Shown in pieces: positions 37,714-48,599 of a stretch of 64,000 nt of DNA. Source of the stretch: Prosapia bicincta (taxonomy: Eukaryota; Arthropoda; Insecta; Hemiptera; Cercopidae); NCBI GenBank assembly GCA_036971475.1, contig JBAIZL010000425.1, positions 3,075,001-3,139,000 on the forward strand, given 5' to 3'. Position 1 is the first letter of the stretch. Each line of letters starts with the position of its first letter. A model generated the notes under the pieces. It ran no database searches, had not been told where the DNA came from, and saw only the letters and a list, made by a program, of their open reading frames with translations. The position numbers and the translations under genes are program-made.

Positions 37714-37935
37714 GTAACCCTCGGGTAGGCGCGCGGAATACAGGTGTAGCCCAGAGTTTTTGTTTAGGCTGCAACGCATCTCCTAAAACTAGTGGAGGGA
37801 AGCCTCCACCATTGGCTGTTGTCATCTACCCTACTCACTGAGTTGGTGATTGTTACTCAAAGTGTGTGCGTTTTGTAATTGTTTACGACTAAAGTTGTTT
37901 GGGCTAACCCTGTAGCCCGTGCGACCTTTTGTGTT

Positions 37936-38500
37936 ATGAGTGAACCAAAGCGTGCCCGGTTATCATGTGCAGGTATTTTGTATGAACCTATGCAGGATTG
38001 CTTGTCAGAGGAAGAGAAGTCAAGAAGTCAGTAGTACTTCTGTTGACGATGCATGTAGGCCACAAGAATGACGAAGATTCAGGGGGTATACAGAAACCCG
38101 AAATAATTACTTTTTATAAGAAGACAAAAATTGGAGTTGACTTATTATACCAAATGTGTGGCAAATACGATTTAGCACGAAATACGAAACGATGGCTTAT
38201 GGTTCTATTTTTTTATCTTCTAAATATAGCACACATCAATGCGTCTAGAATTTACATTGCTAACAAACCTGGAGGGTCACCATTGTCAAGAAGCAAGTGT
38301 ATTATACGTTTATTATTAAACATATAAGTTTATATTATAAGTTTATTATGTATTATAAGTTTATTATTATATAAGAAACATTTCTTGGGATCTAATTGTT
38401 CCTAAAGTTAGAGATAGGGTTAATGTTACTATGCTACCTGTATAACTAAAGGGCGAGCAAGAAACTTTCTTGGAATCGATGAACCCCGGCCTGAACATCA
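37936..38500 (+). pseudogene. piggyBac transposase fragments, left of the hAT insert
   Basis: The ATG at 37936 opens MSEPKRARLSCAGILYEP, typical of a piggyBac N-terminus, and stops at TAG 38032-38034. The 37998-38327 frame then contains KPEIITFYKKTKIGVDLLY and YDLARNTKRWLMV, the C-terminal part of the catalytic domain around the third catalytic Asp (usually GGVDxxDQM). The middle of the protein, with the first two Asp, is deleted. Past 38327 the protein decays further, to ETFLESMNPGL before the insertion point. Confidence 0.8.
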
Positions 38501-38502
38501 AT

Positions 38503-38510
38503 CTATAGAC
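38503..38510. other. hAT target-site duplication, left
   Basis: CTATAGAC directly before the hAT element, repeated exactly at 41199-41206. Confidence 0.93.
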
Positions 38511-41198
38511 CAGGGGTCCTCACTAGGAATACTTTGAGAGCCAAAAATGTTGCAAAAAATTTCCTGAGGGCCGCAAGTACACGAGGCACTAAATAACTGA
38601 CAAACAATATGATTATAATACACGTTTATTACATTACCAACATAAATAAACTGTTTTGCGCATAAAAAAGTTTGAAAATGTCTTTTTTTTAATTAGTTAA
38701 TTCTTTGAAGTTGATGGGCGAAATCTTTCACAGTCCTCTAATATGGCATCTATGTTGGCAGGTTGGGAAGAAACTGAAATTCTTAAAATGTTCTCAACAT
38801 TCTCACTTGTTAGCCTAGATCTGTACTTGTTTTTTACAAACTTCAGCTTACTGAATGTAGATTCACAGACATAAGTAGATGAAAAAACACACAATATTTT
38901 CTGAGCACATTCAAGTAAGTTAGGAAATTTGTCCTTTTCAACAACCCTCCAAAACTCATAGTGAGCTTTATTCTTCATCTTTTCTTCAAAAATACTTTTG
39001 AGTTCCGTATCGTTCTGAAGATCGATTAATTCATTTTTCAAATCTCTAGCTTCATATCCAAAAACAGAAAGATGAGCTACATTAGCTGGTTTCATTGCCC
39101 ATGGATTTTCTACCAAGCGAAATGGTTCCTGATACTTCCTGAAGTCACTAAACCTCTGAGACATTTCCTCCTTCAGGTCTTTCAACAGTTTTAGTAAATC
39201 GGAAACATTTTGACTTTTATCAGGATTTTCATCAAACAGTGTTTTAACTGAAGGGAAGCTGGAATAATCACTGTTTGATAGTTCTTCAATATACATATTG
39301 AGTTTTTGTTCATGTGCAAATACGATACTCATCATCTTAGTTACAATGTTATTATAGTCTCCTTGCAATTTAGTCAGCGTTTCATTCATAATGCCCACTG
39401 TGTCAGTAAGAAACGCTACTTTAAGCCACCAACTAAAATTATAAACTTCAGGGTACTCTTTGTTCTTTGTAGCCAAAAACAAAGAAATCTCATGTCGAAT
39501 GCTGAAGAAACGTTCCAAAACTTTACCCTTACTCAGCCATCTAACTTCTGTGTGGTAAAGCACATCCCTGTATTGCGAAATAAGTTCTTTCAAAAACTCT
39601 TGAAAAATTCTGTGATTCAGTTCATTTGATCTTATGAAATTCACGATCTTAACAATGTCTTTCATAACACAGCTGAAATTTTCACCAAATTTAACAGCTA
39701 AGCTTTCTTGATGAATTATACAGTGAAAACTCAATAAGTTTTCATTTCCCAAATGGTTTTTCAACAACTGAACAAATCCTACATTTCGTCCTAACATTGA
39801 TGGGCAACCATCAGTACACACAGAAATAACTTTTTTCAAATCAATGCCAAGCTCTTTAAAAAAACTTACTATTGCGTTAAAAAAATCAACACCTCGAGTC
39901 TGTCCAGTCATGGGAAGCATGCCCAAAAATTCTTCTTTGATAACACAATCCTTGGATATATATTTCACGAACAACAGTAATTGAGAAATTGAGGTTATAT
40001 CTGTGGATGAATCGAGTGCAAGACTAAAATATTTGCTTTGCTGCAGTTCATCAGTAAGATTAAGTGCAATATTTGCTGCTAAATCCTGCGACCGTCTAAT
40101 GCACGTTGAGTCAGACAACTGAAGTTTGGAAACTTCTTCCAATATTTGTTTACTGTTAGAAAATTGTGAAAACAAAATTTTGCAAAGTGTGACAACACAT
40201 TCTTTTACAATTTCTGCATCAGAAAACGGTTTCATCTTTTGAGCTAAAATTTCAGTGACTTGATAGGATGCTTTTGTAGTAAGCTCATTTTTGTTAATTG
40301 CTTTAAATAAGACACTACGTTCAGAAGCATAAGACTTTTTCAGTGATTGCAATTTTTCTTCTCGGATTTTAGATTTTGTCGGGAATTTGTCTTCAAATTG
40401 AGAATGAATTGAAGTATAATGTCTGTTCAGATTATAACGTTTGTTGCCATTCACAGTTTCACGACATATCAAACATATGGCAGTCCCTTCTTTCTTACCT
40501 TTTGTAAAAAAAAATTCCTCCTCCCACTCAGCTTGAAACTCACGGTTTTCATCATCCAGTTTTCGTTTCCGTCCTTTTGAATACACTCCTGCCATATTTC
40601 ATTTTAAAATTCAATCACTAAACTGAATGTTATTTTCGTAAAATAATATGTTCAATCGATAAAATTAACCGCACTAACATTAAATCACATTGACACTAGC
40701 GCGACTTATACATACGTCTGCACTAAATTAGATCTTACTCTCCACTGACACCTGACTCCACTGAAGACAAACAGTAACTGGCCAGCACCACAGCCACTGT
40801 TATGGGGATGACGGGGTTGTGGGGGACGTTAGGCGCTCTCCCAAGGTCATTGCCACCGACTGCTGATTGGCTCTGCTAAGCTGCGCCTGGAACTTGCACT
40901 GTTTGGCAACGCTCACACGTTAAGTTGCGTTGCGTTGCGGTGTTGCCGATACTATTGCTTGCTAAGCGTCAGTAAAGCCCGAGGCAAAGATACAGCGGGC
41001 GGGGTTTTTAACTTCAGTAGTTTGAGTAATTAATTAAGTTTAGTAAAACAACGACAGATTTTCAAAACACTCAGTAAATAAATATAATATTTATTGAAGT
41101 TATAAAATATTTTGACTTCAATCCTAACCGTCTAAGGGCCGCAAAAAATCGTCCCGAGGGCCGCATGCGGCCCGCGGGCCGCGTAGTGAGTATCCCTG
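38511..41198 (-). mobile_element. Complete hAT DNA transposon, 2688 bp
   Basis: The ends are CAGGGGTCCTCACTA (left) and, read inward from the right, CAGGGATACTCACTA: 13 of 15 match. Both ends carry GGGCCGCA subterminal motifs, denser on the right near 41136-41182. The exact 8-bp duplication CTATAGAC flanks the element, diagnostic for the hAT superfamily. The single transposase gene is intact. It sits inside the older piggyBac copy, so its insertion is the younger event. Confidence 0.95.
38697..40595 (-). CDS. hAT-family transposase, intact, 632 aa
   Basis: A single uninterrupted exon. The N-terminus is basic (GRKRKLDDEN), then a BED-like zinc finger at residues about 40-66 (CLIC...NLNRHYTSIH). 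The RNase H-like core follows, with the first acidic site in ALDSSTD (about residue 195) and the second in CTDGCPSM (about 260). An all-helical insertion region is followed by the C-terminal dimerisation motif (SSTYVCESTFSKLKFVKNKY, about 577-596, then RLTSENVENILR). Length and layout match the SCAND3/GTF2IRD2-like branch of hAT transposases. It is transcribed from the right half of the element. No stop or frameshift is visible, so it could encode an active enzyme; expression is unknown. Confidence 0.93.
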   Translation of the reverse strand: MAGVYSKGRKRKLDDENREFQAEWEEEFFFTKGKKEGTAICLICRETVNGNKRYNLNRHYTSIHSQFEDKFPTKSKIREEKLQSLKKSYASERSVLFKAINKNELTTKASYQVTEILAQKMKPFSDAEIVKECVVTLCKILFSQFSNSKQILEEVSKLQLSDSTCIRRSQDLAANIALNLTDELQQSKYFSLALDSSTDITSISQLLLFVKYISKDCVIKEEFLGMLPMTGQTRGVDFFNAIVSFFKELGIDLKKVISVCTDGCPSMLGRNVGFVQLLKNHLGNENLLSFHCIIHQESLAVKFGENFSCVMKDIVKIVNFIRSNELNHRIFQEFLKELISQYRDVLYHTEVRWLSKGKVLERFFSIRHEISLFLATKNKEYPEVYNFSWWLKVAFLTDTVGIMNETLTKLQGDYNNIVTKMMSIVFAHEQKLNMYIEELSNSDYSSFPSVKTLFDENPDKSQNVSDLLKLLKDLKEEMSQRFSDFRKYQEPFRLVENPWAMKPANVAHLSVFGYEARDLKNELIDLQNDTELKSIFEEKMKNKAHYEFWRVVEKDKFPNLLECAQKILCVFSSTYVCESTFSKLKFVKNKYRSRLTSENVENILRISVSSQPANIDAILEDCERFRPSTSKN

Positions 41199-41206
41199 CT
41201 ATAGAC
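41199..41206. other. hAT target-site duplication, right
   Basis: CTATAGAC, identical to 38503-38510. Confidence 0.93.
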
Positions 41207-41300
41207 AAACAGGTTAGGAGCTGCTATAGGTGCGGTAGAGGGAGGGATAGATCAACCTGGAAGTGCTACAACCAATGTGGAGATATGCCTTGACCATACC
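41207..41300 (+). pseudogene. piggyBac transposase Cys-rich tail, right of the hAT insert
   Basis: The frame reads CYRCGRGRDRSTWKCYNQCG and then stops. CxxC...C..C spacing is the Cys-rich tail that binds the ends of piggyBac. It is the severed continuation of the left fragment ending at 38502. Confidence 0.75.
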
Positions 41301-41810
41301 CTGCTAGTATGAGACATTCATATCGAAGCGAAAAACCAATAAAACATTGGAAAGATCAATAGTAACATTTTGTTTATAAGTGCATAGTCCTACCCATTTA
41401 ACCTAAAATGTATTTATTTGGTAATTAACACTTTTTTACACGTAACAATGAATGATTTTTAATGTTTTTAAAAATCTGTATACTATTTCTGATGAATTAT
41501 ATTTAAAAATGGATGGGTTTTATAGCATCATTATCTTAATTTTGTGTTAGTTTTATGCACCTAAAGTTGGGAGTAAATTGAGGCGTAAAATTATATAATC
41601 AGATTACAATGCTTATAACCAATTTAAAATTAAAATCTTACATTTATTTCTTTACGAATATGTTAAAAAGTATATTAGAAAAGAGTTACGATGGTAACAA
41701 ATTAAAAAAGTTTTGTTAGTAATAAATGTGTAACGCAAAGGGAATGGGCTACAGTGGTAGCCCATGCGCCGCAATGTGTTACTTTTAACCACGCGCTACC
41801 GAAGGGTTAA

Positions 41811-43130
41811 AGATAAGAATGATTATTAAGGGTGAAATTTGTAATACAGCATAGCTTTAAGGATAAAAGTAAAGAATTTCGACCTTTTAAAATTCACTAT
41901 AAAAATATATTGAGACTATTCTATAATACTATATTATATACTATAAATATAATAAGTGCACAGTACATGTGTGATAATATGTAACTAAATTTATCTAATG
42001 TTAGTAGATAAACCTTGATCTGGCTTCCATTTTAATAATAAACTCAATAATATATCTTAGGGCTCAATACTTTAATTTAATCATCTTATTGTTGCAAAAA
42101 AGATTGAAGTACTGTTCAATGGTGTTTAAATTCATACCTAATTTTACTATAATACTATAAACATCTTTTACAAAACGTATTTGAAATTGAAAGTAGTTTT
42201 CTATTATTGTATTTTATATAGTTTCATTTATTCTATTGGACCATATGTAATAGCTTAGAAGCATGTTCTTCGCTTGAATCACACGGTAAAAGCGTAATCA
42301 TGTTATTATTAAAAATATATTTAAGGTTGTTTATATTAAACTAAGATAAAGATAATTCATTAAAGAAAAAAAGTTTTTGAGTAGTTTTATTGTTTGTAGA
42401 ATATATTTATTTTATACATTAACCAATGTTTATAATTGTAGTGCAAAGGCTGGAAGTACATAACCTTCCAAACTTAACATATTATTATAAACGTACTTAA
42501 TTTAACACATTTAACAAAAATATTACCTTATATTTATTTGTCTACTTTTATCAAAGTTTAAAAATAGTAGTTAATTTAAAACATTAAAAAAATAATACTA
42601 AGCTGAAATAATTATAGTTTTAAATATCATACATTTTGCTCAACAAATAATGCGTAGAACTGAAAGTAACCTACTATTAATAAAAACAGCTGTTATTTGA
42701 AATCATATGATGTACGACGTCAACATATGATGTTTATGCATTACTTTTACAAATAGTCCATTAATATGACAATGATTAAAACGAAAACAATATACATATT
42801 CGGTTACTTACTTTAATACAATAAATCCGAACATATAGGAAATTATATTAAAAATAACTTGGACTCAATTCGAAACAATTTCCAAGTTGAGATACGAAAA
42901 ATGTTTGTTACATTTATTCATCGCACACAAGTTTTGTTTATTTTAAAAGACTCTAAAAGCAATGATAATTCGAAAGAGCCAATTTCTGTCAGAAGAAAAT
43001 ATTTGGGCGATAAATATATAACGAGCGGCGAATACAATAAATAGTAACAATATGCAACAAAATAATGGTAAAATGAAAGTAATAATGATGAGCAAAAATA
43101 AAGAAATAATTTATGATTTAATCTAAAAAA
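41811..43130. other. AT-rich DNA, nothing recognised
   Basis: A 61-codon frame at 42859-43044 has no known motif. Confidence 0.4.
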
Positions 43131-43136
43131 CAGAAT

Positions 43137-43215
43137 ACAGTAAACTCCCGATTATCCGTGGAATAGGGTGGCCCGGCAACGCCGGATAACCGAATTCCCC
43201 GGATAACCCGCTATA
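43137..43215 (+). repeat. Possible pogo/Tigger-like transposon end
   Basis: TA-CAGTAAACTCCCGATTATC at 43137 is similar to the CAG...TTATCCG ends of pogo/Tigger elements, and CCGGATAACC is repeated just inside. No matching opposite end and no clear transposase were found, so this is a weak call. Confidence 0.35.
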
Positions 43216-43249
43216 TGAACAAAGAATACGCAAAACGATCGATAATCGA

Positions 43250-45150
43250 TTATTATAACAAAAGTTACACAAATAATGACCCCGGTTAGTGAAATTCACA
43301 AATAATTTTCAGAGGACAAAATAAATACAGAAAATAATTTAAAATGTCGATGTAAATGACGGATTAAAACATGTACATTTATATGTCTAACTATTTACAA
43401 TACGTACATAAGTATATGTCAAAAGTGAATATGTATGTACATTACTAATTTCCTTTACACATAATACAAAAACATCTGTCACTTTCGTCTGTTTTTTTCT
43501 GGGCATTGATTTAGCTTTAATGTGCGACTAAGTTTCTAGAGAAATATTTTGTAGCACAGTGTCTACTTGTGTCACAAAGGCATACAGATCGATAATGTAT
43601 ATGACAGACATGGATAATGCTTATGTCACGTCCTAGACTATTTATAGCCGAGATTAGCTGACATTTCTTTACAATCTTATGATACACATTAGGTTTTCGG
43701 GCATCCAAGGATTTTGTCATTGTCTCTTATCTACAGTAGCCTGCTCGCCCCTTTTATTTCGCTGGCCCGCGTCGGGATGCTCCCCTTTCAATGTAAAAAT
43801 TAGTCCTTCAATTAATCTCCTGATTGTCCATAGAAAGAGCTTAACAGCTCGGTACATGATTCTATCACGCGAGTTAGGGGTACTACCAGCATGTACATGT
43901 TAGACGGAGGGTTTGGGGACCCACAGCCGGGTAAAAAAACGGAAAAAAACAAATAAGAACGGTGCATAAGACGTTCTGACTGGATAAGGTTTTCCGTGTG
44001 CGTCTACAGGAAGACGTATGCTTATGTTAGGAACTACGGACACTGACGACAGTTAAAAATATTTAAGTAGAGCCTAGGAAAAGTATGGAACCTTATAAAA
44101 TTTAGCTCATCATTGTTTTCCACTATGAGATACAGCAATGTTAAATGCATAATTATTATTTTAATATCAATAACGGCAATAATACACACACACACAATGA
44201 ACAATTACTTTATGAATATATTATGATTGTTATTTGTTGAGGATGTGATTTGTTAAACATTTTTGTAATAATTATGAAAAACCGAAATAAAGTTTACTCA
44301 AACGCCAAAATTTAGGTTTTAAGTTAAATCGAAAAGAATTCAGAAATATATAATAGGAAAGAAACATTAAAATGAGAAATATCGTCATCAACGTTCAAAT
44401 TAAAACGTTGTTATTCTTTATTGAAGAACAGATGTAACGTACGATTTCTCTTAACGTGTTTTAATTTGTATATAATGTTGTTATTAGGAGAAATAAAAAT
44501 TACTCTCTAACGGCCCGGATAACAAAACCCTTTTAAATGAAGAAAGGTCGCATTCATAAGAGAGAAACGAGAAATAACTGCACACAAGTTAGATGTCAGT
44601 AATTTCCGTGATTGGTAAAATATCGCAGTGGCCAAAAAGTAATTAAATCGAATAATTAACCATAAAAATTGAAATGTTTTTATTCAAACAAAGAGAATGA
44701 TACTCTAATAAACTACACAACAGATATTTTAAAGATGAGTGTTTTTTTTAAAATTAAATATCAAGTAATAGATTATGTTGTTAGGTGAGGTTATTGCTTT
44801 TGTAAATGGTTTAAATATTGTAATGATGTAAATAACTCAAATACCTTATGTTATACAATCACGTTTGTATCAATTATTCCCTCTTTTTTATTTTTCCTTG
44901 CCATTATTTTAGACGTAGCATAAGATATTATTCCAAAACTGTATTAACGTTTTGGCGTATAGCCTTTCAAAAATAACGTGTGTTTAAAAACGAATATGAA
45001 TGTTTATGGGAAAAGTCGTTCTGTAGCATATAGGGGTAATCTGTACTTAATAAGTGGTACCATAGTGCAAGTGATTGATCTTTAAAGTATCCAACTACGT
45101 TACATTAAACAAGTTAAAAAAAAACTTATTTCTTCAATAAATAAAACAAA
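43250..45150. other. Mixed DNA, no clear gene
   Basis: A GC-richer patch at 43500-43920 holds frames of 67 and 74 codons without a recognised motif. It may be the remains of the transposon whose end is at 43137. Confidence 0.35.
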
Positions 45151-45155
45151 TAAAC

Positions 45156-45162
45156 CTTTATT
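45156..45162 (-). terminator. Poly(A) signal of the M20-like gene
   Basis: AATAAA on the minus strand in GGTAATAAAGG, about 115 nt beyond the stop codon. Confidence 0.6.
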
Positions 45163-45277
45163 ACCGACAACAGAAAATGCAGCGTCCAACATTAAACCTA
45201 CAACACAACACGTTAAAATACAGTTATAACAACTCAATTCAAATATAAGATTATCATATTATTTTGTACGAATGATT

Positions 45278-46672
45278 TTACAGTTTTGAGAGTTCGTAGA
45301 TATAAGAACCAACTATTTTCACCCCGTCCATGAATGTTCGTATATCAGACTTGACACACAACGCTTCACTACTGTCAGCATAGCCGACAGGGAGCAGCAC
45401 GATGCTTATTGTTTCAACTACAAAAGTGAGTTCCGCAATACCAGAGTATGACGTTCCTCTGCGAACAAGTTCCGGTTCCTGTTTGAACACCCTCTTCACC
45501 GCTTTGCAAGCGGCTTTATAATTGTTGTCTTTGGAATTTCCTTGCCAGTACTTCACCGCTGACGGCATCTCTACAGTGAGTTTATTTTTACTTTTGAGAT
45601 CCTTAAATGTCTGTATTAAGTGGTTTGTAATAGCCTTTAGAACGTCCTTTCGCCTTTGATAAGGGACAATAGTGACGGTAAACTTAGAAATAGCTTTTGT
45701 CGGTATTATGCTATCGTCGAGAAACGCATCTTCAGTTTCGATCCCGTGTATGGATATACTGGGAAACCGATTTCGATGCATCAACAGGCTCTTCTTGTTT
45801 TCTTTGTGCAACAACACGTGAGCTCCGGTTGTTTGCTTGTACTCGGTAATGCTGAAGCTAGAAGCGTGGCCGGCTTTCTCCTCCTCCGGTATTACGGGCG
45901 CGACGCCATTATCTAAGCCAGCGACCTTAAGTTCCCCTTTGGAATTCACCAGTGACTGTAACAGCGCGATGGTATCGGTCATGACTTCTTGCACGGCACC
46001 GGAGTATTTACCAGAATCTAAAACCCCTTTCCCTCCTTCAACTGTGAGATGGAATCTGCAAAATCCACGATAACCGTACGTTATCAACGGCTTTGATCCC
46101 TCCAAAACTGGACTCTCCGGTACACATATGTACTTAACGCCGTCAAATAGTAAATTTTTATTTGCACGGAGATACTTAAAGAATTCTGGAGTCTCGTAAT
46201 CTTTCATGTTCTCAATCAGAAATTTTATGCTGAGTGGTAATTCTGTGCCCAACGATTTAATCAACTGTATGGTGTAAAACCAGCAAAGCAACGGCCCTTT
46301 CGAATCAGTTACACCTTTCCCAAATAGGTCCTTCGATGATCTCTTTCCACTTTTGCTTTCATAATACGATTCTAGATGTCCGTATACGCACACCGTCGGC
46401 TTACCGATAGACGCGCGCATGGTTCCGTGCACCACAGGGGAAATTCGTTTTCTTATTCCATCGAACTCAGCATAGCCCAGATCAGATACAGTGACAAACG
46501 CACCCAAATTTTTCAAAGTGTGTTCCGCCCATTTGAGAATTTTAGTCATTGGTAACTTGGAACCTGCATCTTGAACTGTAGAAATGTCAGAAACCTCACG
46601 AAGCATCACTGGATAATTTGCCCTTTTCTTTTCAATGAGCGCAAACAATTTTTCTAATATGTCGTCCGACAT
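45278..46672 (-). CDS. CNDP2-like M20 family protein, single exon, probably catalytically dead
   Basis: 464 aa in one uninterrupted frame, close to the 475 aa of cytosolic non-specific dipeptidase (CNDP2). M20 dipeptidases use two metal ions to cut Xaa-Yaa dipeptides in the cytosol. Whole-length similarity is clear: VCVYGHLE (His99), GKGVTDSKGP (Asp123), LITYGYRGFCRF, GAVQEVMTD, PSISIHGIE, VLLPVGYADS. Compared with CNDP2, the His and bridging Asp remain. The catalytic base and metal Glu pair MEES is MKDY (Lys157-Asp158), the ligand Asp of CISD is Glu186, the LHSG His is Asp219, and the last metal His is Ala437. It is therefore predicted not to hydrolyse dipeptides by the normal mechanism. The lack of introns suggests an old retrocopy. 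No A-tail remains, and a poly(A) signal lies downstream. An intact frame implies selection. The first Met fits the family start. Confidence 0.88.
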   Translation of the reverse strand: MSDDILEKLFALIEKKRANYPVMLREVSDISTVQDAGSKLPMTKILKWAEHTLKNLGAFVTVSDLGYAEFDGIRKRISPVVHGTMRASIGKPTVCVYGHLESYYESKSGKRSSKDLFGKGVTDSKGPLLCWFYTIQLIKSLGTELPLSIKFLIENMKDYETPEFFKYLRANKNLLFDGVKYICVPESPVLEGSKPLITYGYRGFCRFHLTVEGGKGVLDSGKYSGAVQEVMTDTIALLQSLVNSKGELKVAGLDNGVAPVIPEEEKAGHASSFSITEYKQTTGAHVLLHKENKKSLLMHRNRFPSISIHGIETEDAFLDDSIIPTKAISKFTVTIVPYQRRKDVLKAITNHLIQTFKDLKSKNKLTVEMPSAVKYWQGNSKDNNYKAACKAVKRVFKQEPELVRRGTSYSGIAELTFVVETISIVLLPVGYADSSEALCVKSDIRTFMDGVKIVGSYIYELSKL

Positions 46673-46679
46673 TTTAGCA

Positions 46680-47170
46680 ATTTTTTATTCATACAATTTA
46701 TTAAAAGTTTACACGTTCTTTGGAACAGATTTGACATTCATATTTAGAAAAATTGTGACAATATATAGAATTCTTATTTCTATGGTAACTTACGACATAC
46801 TTTAACAATATAAGAAGTAATTTATTATTAATAATAGTCGTATTTCATAAAACTTTACGTTTGATTCCACTAATATGGCAAAAAATACTTTCTCCTACCA
46901 TTACTTTCATTCTTGTTAAATTTTCAATCATGATTTACCCGAAATCGAAACCGCCCCGATAATTTCATAGCTTTGGTCACTCTCCTTTCCCCACCCGCTG
47001 TAGCTGTTATACATGAGTTATTCTGCGAAGTGAGGTGCAGCATCAGTTTCAGATCTTTCGTTTCAATCGAATACGTTATGCTCTTATTCCATATAGTATT
47101 TGTTCAACTGTAAGGCTACAAGAATTAATTGTATACATTTATTTTAATTAGGTTTTTATCTTTAAATACT
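46680..47170. other. Upstream region of the M20-like gene
   Basis: The probable promoter and 5' UTR lie in AT-rich sequence upstream of 46672 on the minus strand. No certain TATA or initiator element could be picked out. Confidence 0.35.
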
Positions 47171-47179
47171 GACCAACAT

Positions 47180-47865
47180 ACCATGTTCAAGCATTGGTGT
47201 ACATTCAAATAAAGGATCTTTCCACACACGTTTGCCACAACTTCTGTGCATGCCCTAAGATCCAAATAATCTACAAAGTTAAGCTCTCCCCTCGTTCTTA
47301 TTAAATGTTTTTTTTATTCCTTGAAAGAAAAGGAATTCAACTGCATTAGATGAATCAGGAGTATACAACAATTTTTCAAAGGTATTTTGCATTGACTCCC
47401 ACGAAGCATCTTGGTTTGGAATATAAATTCTCAGTCTTTCATGGTATATACAAAATTTTTCTTATCATTAAAAAACATATATTTAAAGAAATAGCACTTT
47501 TTCCCGATCTCTGAACACTATCATGTAAAGCCAAAATCTTTTTACAACGTTCTTTCAAAAATATTATCATAAGTAGGGTGTGACTCAATGCTTTCGTTAG
47601 AAATAACACATACTTATAGTTTCTTTAACTGCCTGCAGCTTTATTTGCTTATACATCTTCTAAACAGGTCGGTGGTGATTTCTGCAATATGACTGATAAA
47701 ACTTGGAAAAGTGACACAATGTATTATTTTGTGTACCACATGGTAGATGAAATGTCTCTTTACATGTAGGTGCAACAGAACCTTAAGGTACTCCAGATCT
47801 TTTACAGTAAGGACACAGCAATGTTTTGTCTCTCCTGATTTCCATGTCAATATTATTATCCGAAG
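47180..47865 (-). pseudogene. PHF7/G2E3-like (pineapple eye-like) processed pseudogene
   Basis: Minus-strand frames, broken by several stops and shifts, read in PHF7 order. LLCPYCKRSGVP and ETFHLPCGTQNN with YQSYCRNHHRP form an extended PHD finger. CYFFKYMFFNDKKNFVYTM lies where the second Cys-rich domain ends. IYIPNQDASWESMQNTF matches the conserved IPxRDAsWELEPxAF linker. LCRLFGS.GMHRSCG and WKDPLFEC correspond to the final LCxxCGSxGTHxxC finger. All parts lie in about 690 bp with no introns, so this is a degraded processed copy. The family contains nuclear PHD/RING proteins; this copy cannot encode one. It sits about 500 bp upstream of the intronless M20-like gene, on the same strand. Confidence 0.75.
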
Positions 47866-47899
47866 TAACCTTCATGTCTTCACCAAATTGTTTCATATC

Positions 47900-48385
47900 T
47901 AAATGGAAATAGCGTGCTATAGTAGTGTGTAATAATATTATTATACATTTATACAGATTAAAATTTTAATTTTTTTTTCTGTAGGATGGTAGAATACACA
48001 TTTTTGTTTTAAGTCTAAAGGTTCTAACCGTTTTTTTTAGTCTAGTTTAACTTTATCAAAAATATAATAAATCCTTTTAGTAAAACAATGATAAATAAAA
48101 TTTGTTTGTCAACTTTAATAAACAATTGGACATAATCAAACAGACGTAAATGGACAACATGATATGGGAAGGAATTTTAAAATGCAACTTTTAGCTAATA
48201 AAAAATCAATTCGTCAACACCGACGAGCATTGTGATATTATTAAAATTGCACCCATTTGGCAGGAAAAAGGCACAAAAAAACGGTGGGGTTGTATGAAGG
48301 AAAACAGCGACTATACATTATTAATGGGATCGGAGATATAGGAATATCGCTAACTGTATCTGTAATATATTTTAGAAAAGTATAA
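47900..48385. other. AT-rich DNA, nothing recognised
   Basis: No coding motif or repeat structure recognised. Confidence 0.4.
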
Positions 48386-48388
48386 TAC

Positions 48389-48537
48389 ACTTTTGCTATT
48401 ACTTGCGACCAGACCTTTTGTTAACTAAAAGTTGTTAAATTGTTAACTTACACTTGGAGGAAAGTTTTTCCAAGTGTAAGTTAACAATTTAACAGTTTTT
48501 AGTTAACAAAAAAAATGGTCGCAAGTAATAGCAAAAT
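48389..48537. repeat. 149-bp hairpin with about 70-nt arms
   Basis: 48391-48458 (TTTTGCTATTACTTGCGACC ... TAACTTACACTTGG) is the near-exact reverse complement of 48471-48536. The loop is about 12 nt (GAGGAAAGTTTTT). There are only a few mismatches near the ACC/AAA junction. It may be a tiny MITE or a long hairpin RNA precursor; nothing in the sequence decides. Confidence 0.85.
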
Positions 48538-48599
48538 TGTAATAAGAATTAACAGCCAACTCGTCATGAACCGCAAGATTTTGATAAAAAAAAGCTCCT

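Larger units (their letters stand above)
37718..41806 (+). mobile_element. Decayed piggyBac element interrupted by a hAT element
   Basis: The left end begins CCCTCGGGTAGGCGCG and the right end, read inward, begins CCCTTCGGTAGCGCGTGG: matching piggyBac-type terminal repeats with small differences. The right flank is TTAA at 41807-41810; the left flank is GTAA at 37714-37717, a mutated TTAA. Without the hAT insert the element is about 1.4 kb, so it has lost most of the transposase gene. Confidence 0.8.

Noticed and set aside
39306..39629. 107-codon plus-strand frame
   Set aside because: Antisense shadow of the hAT transposase.
43517..43903. Possible pogo transposase fragments in two frames
   Set aside because: No DDE or helix-turn-helix motif could be read; only the terminal-repeat-like end at 43137 hints at a transposon.
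45656..46073. Plus-strand frames of 86 and 78 codons
   Set aside because: They are antisense shadows of the M20-like gene.
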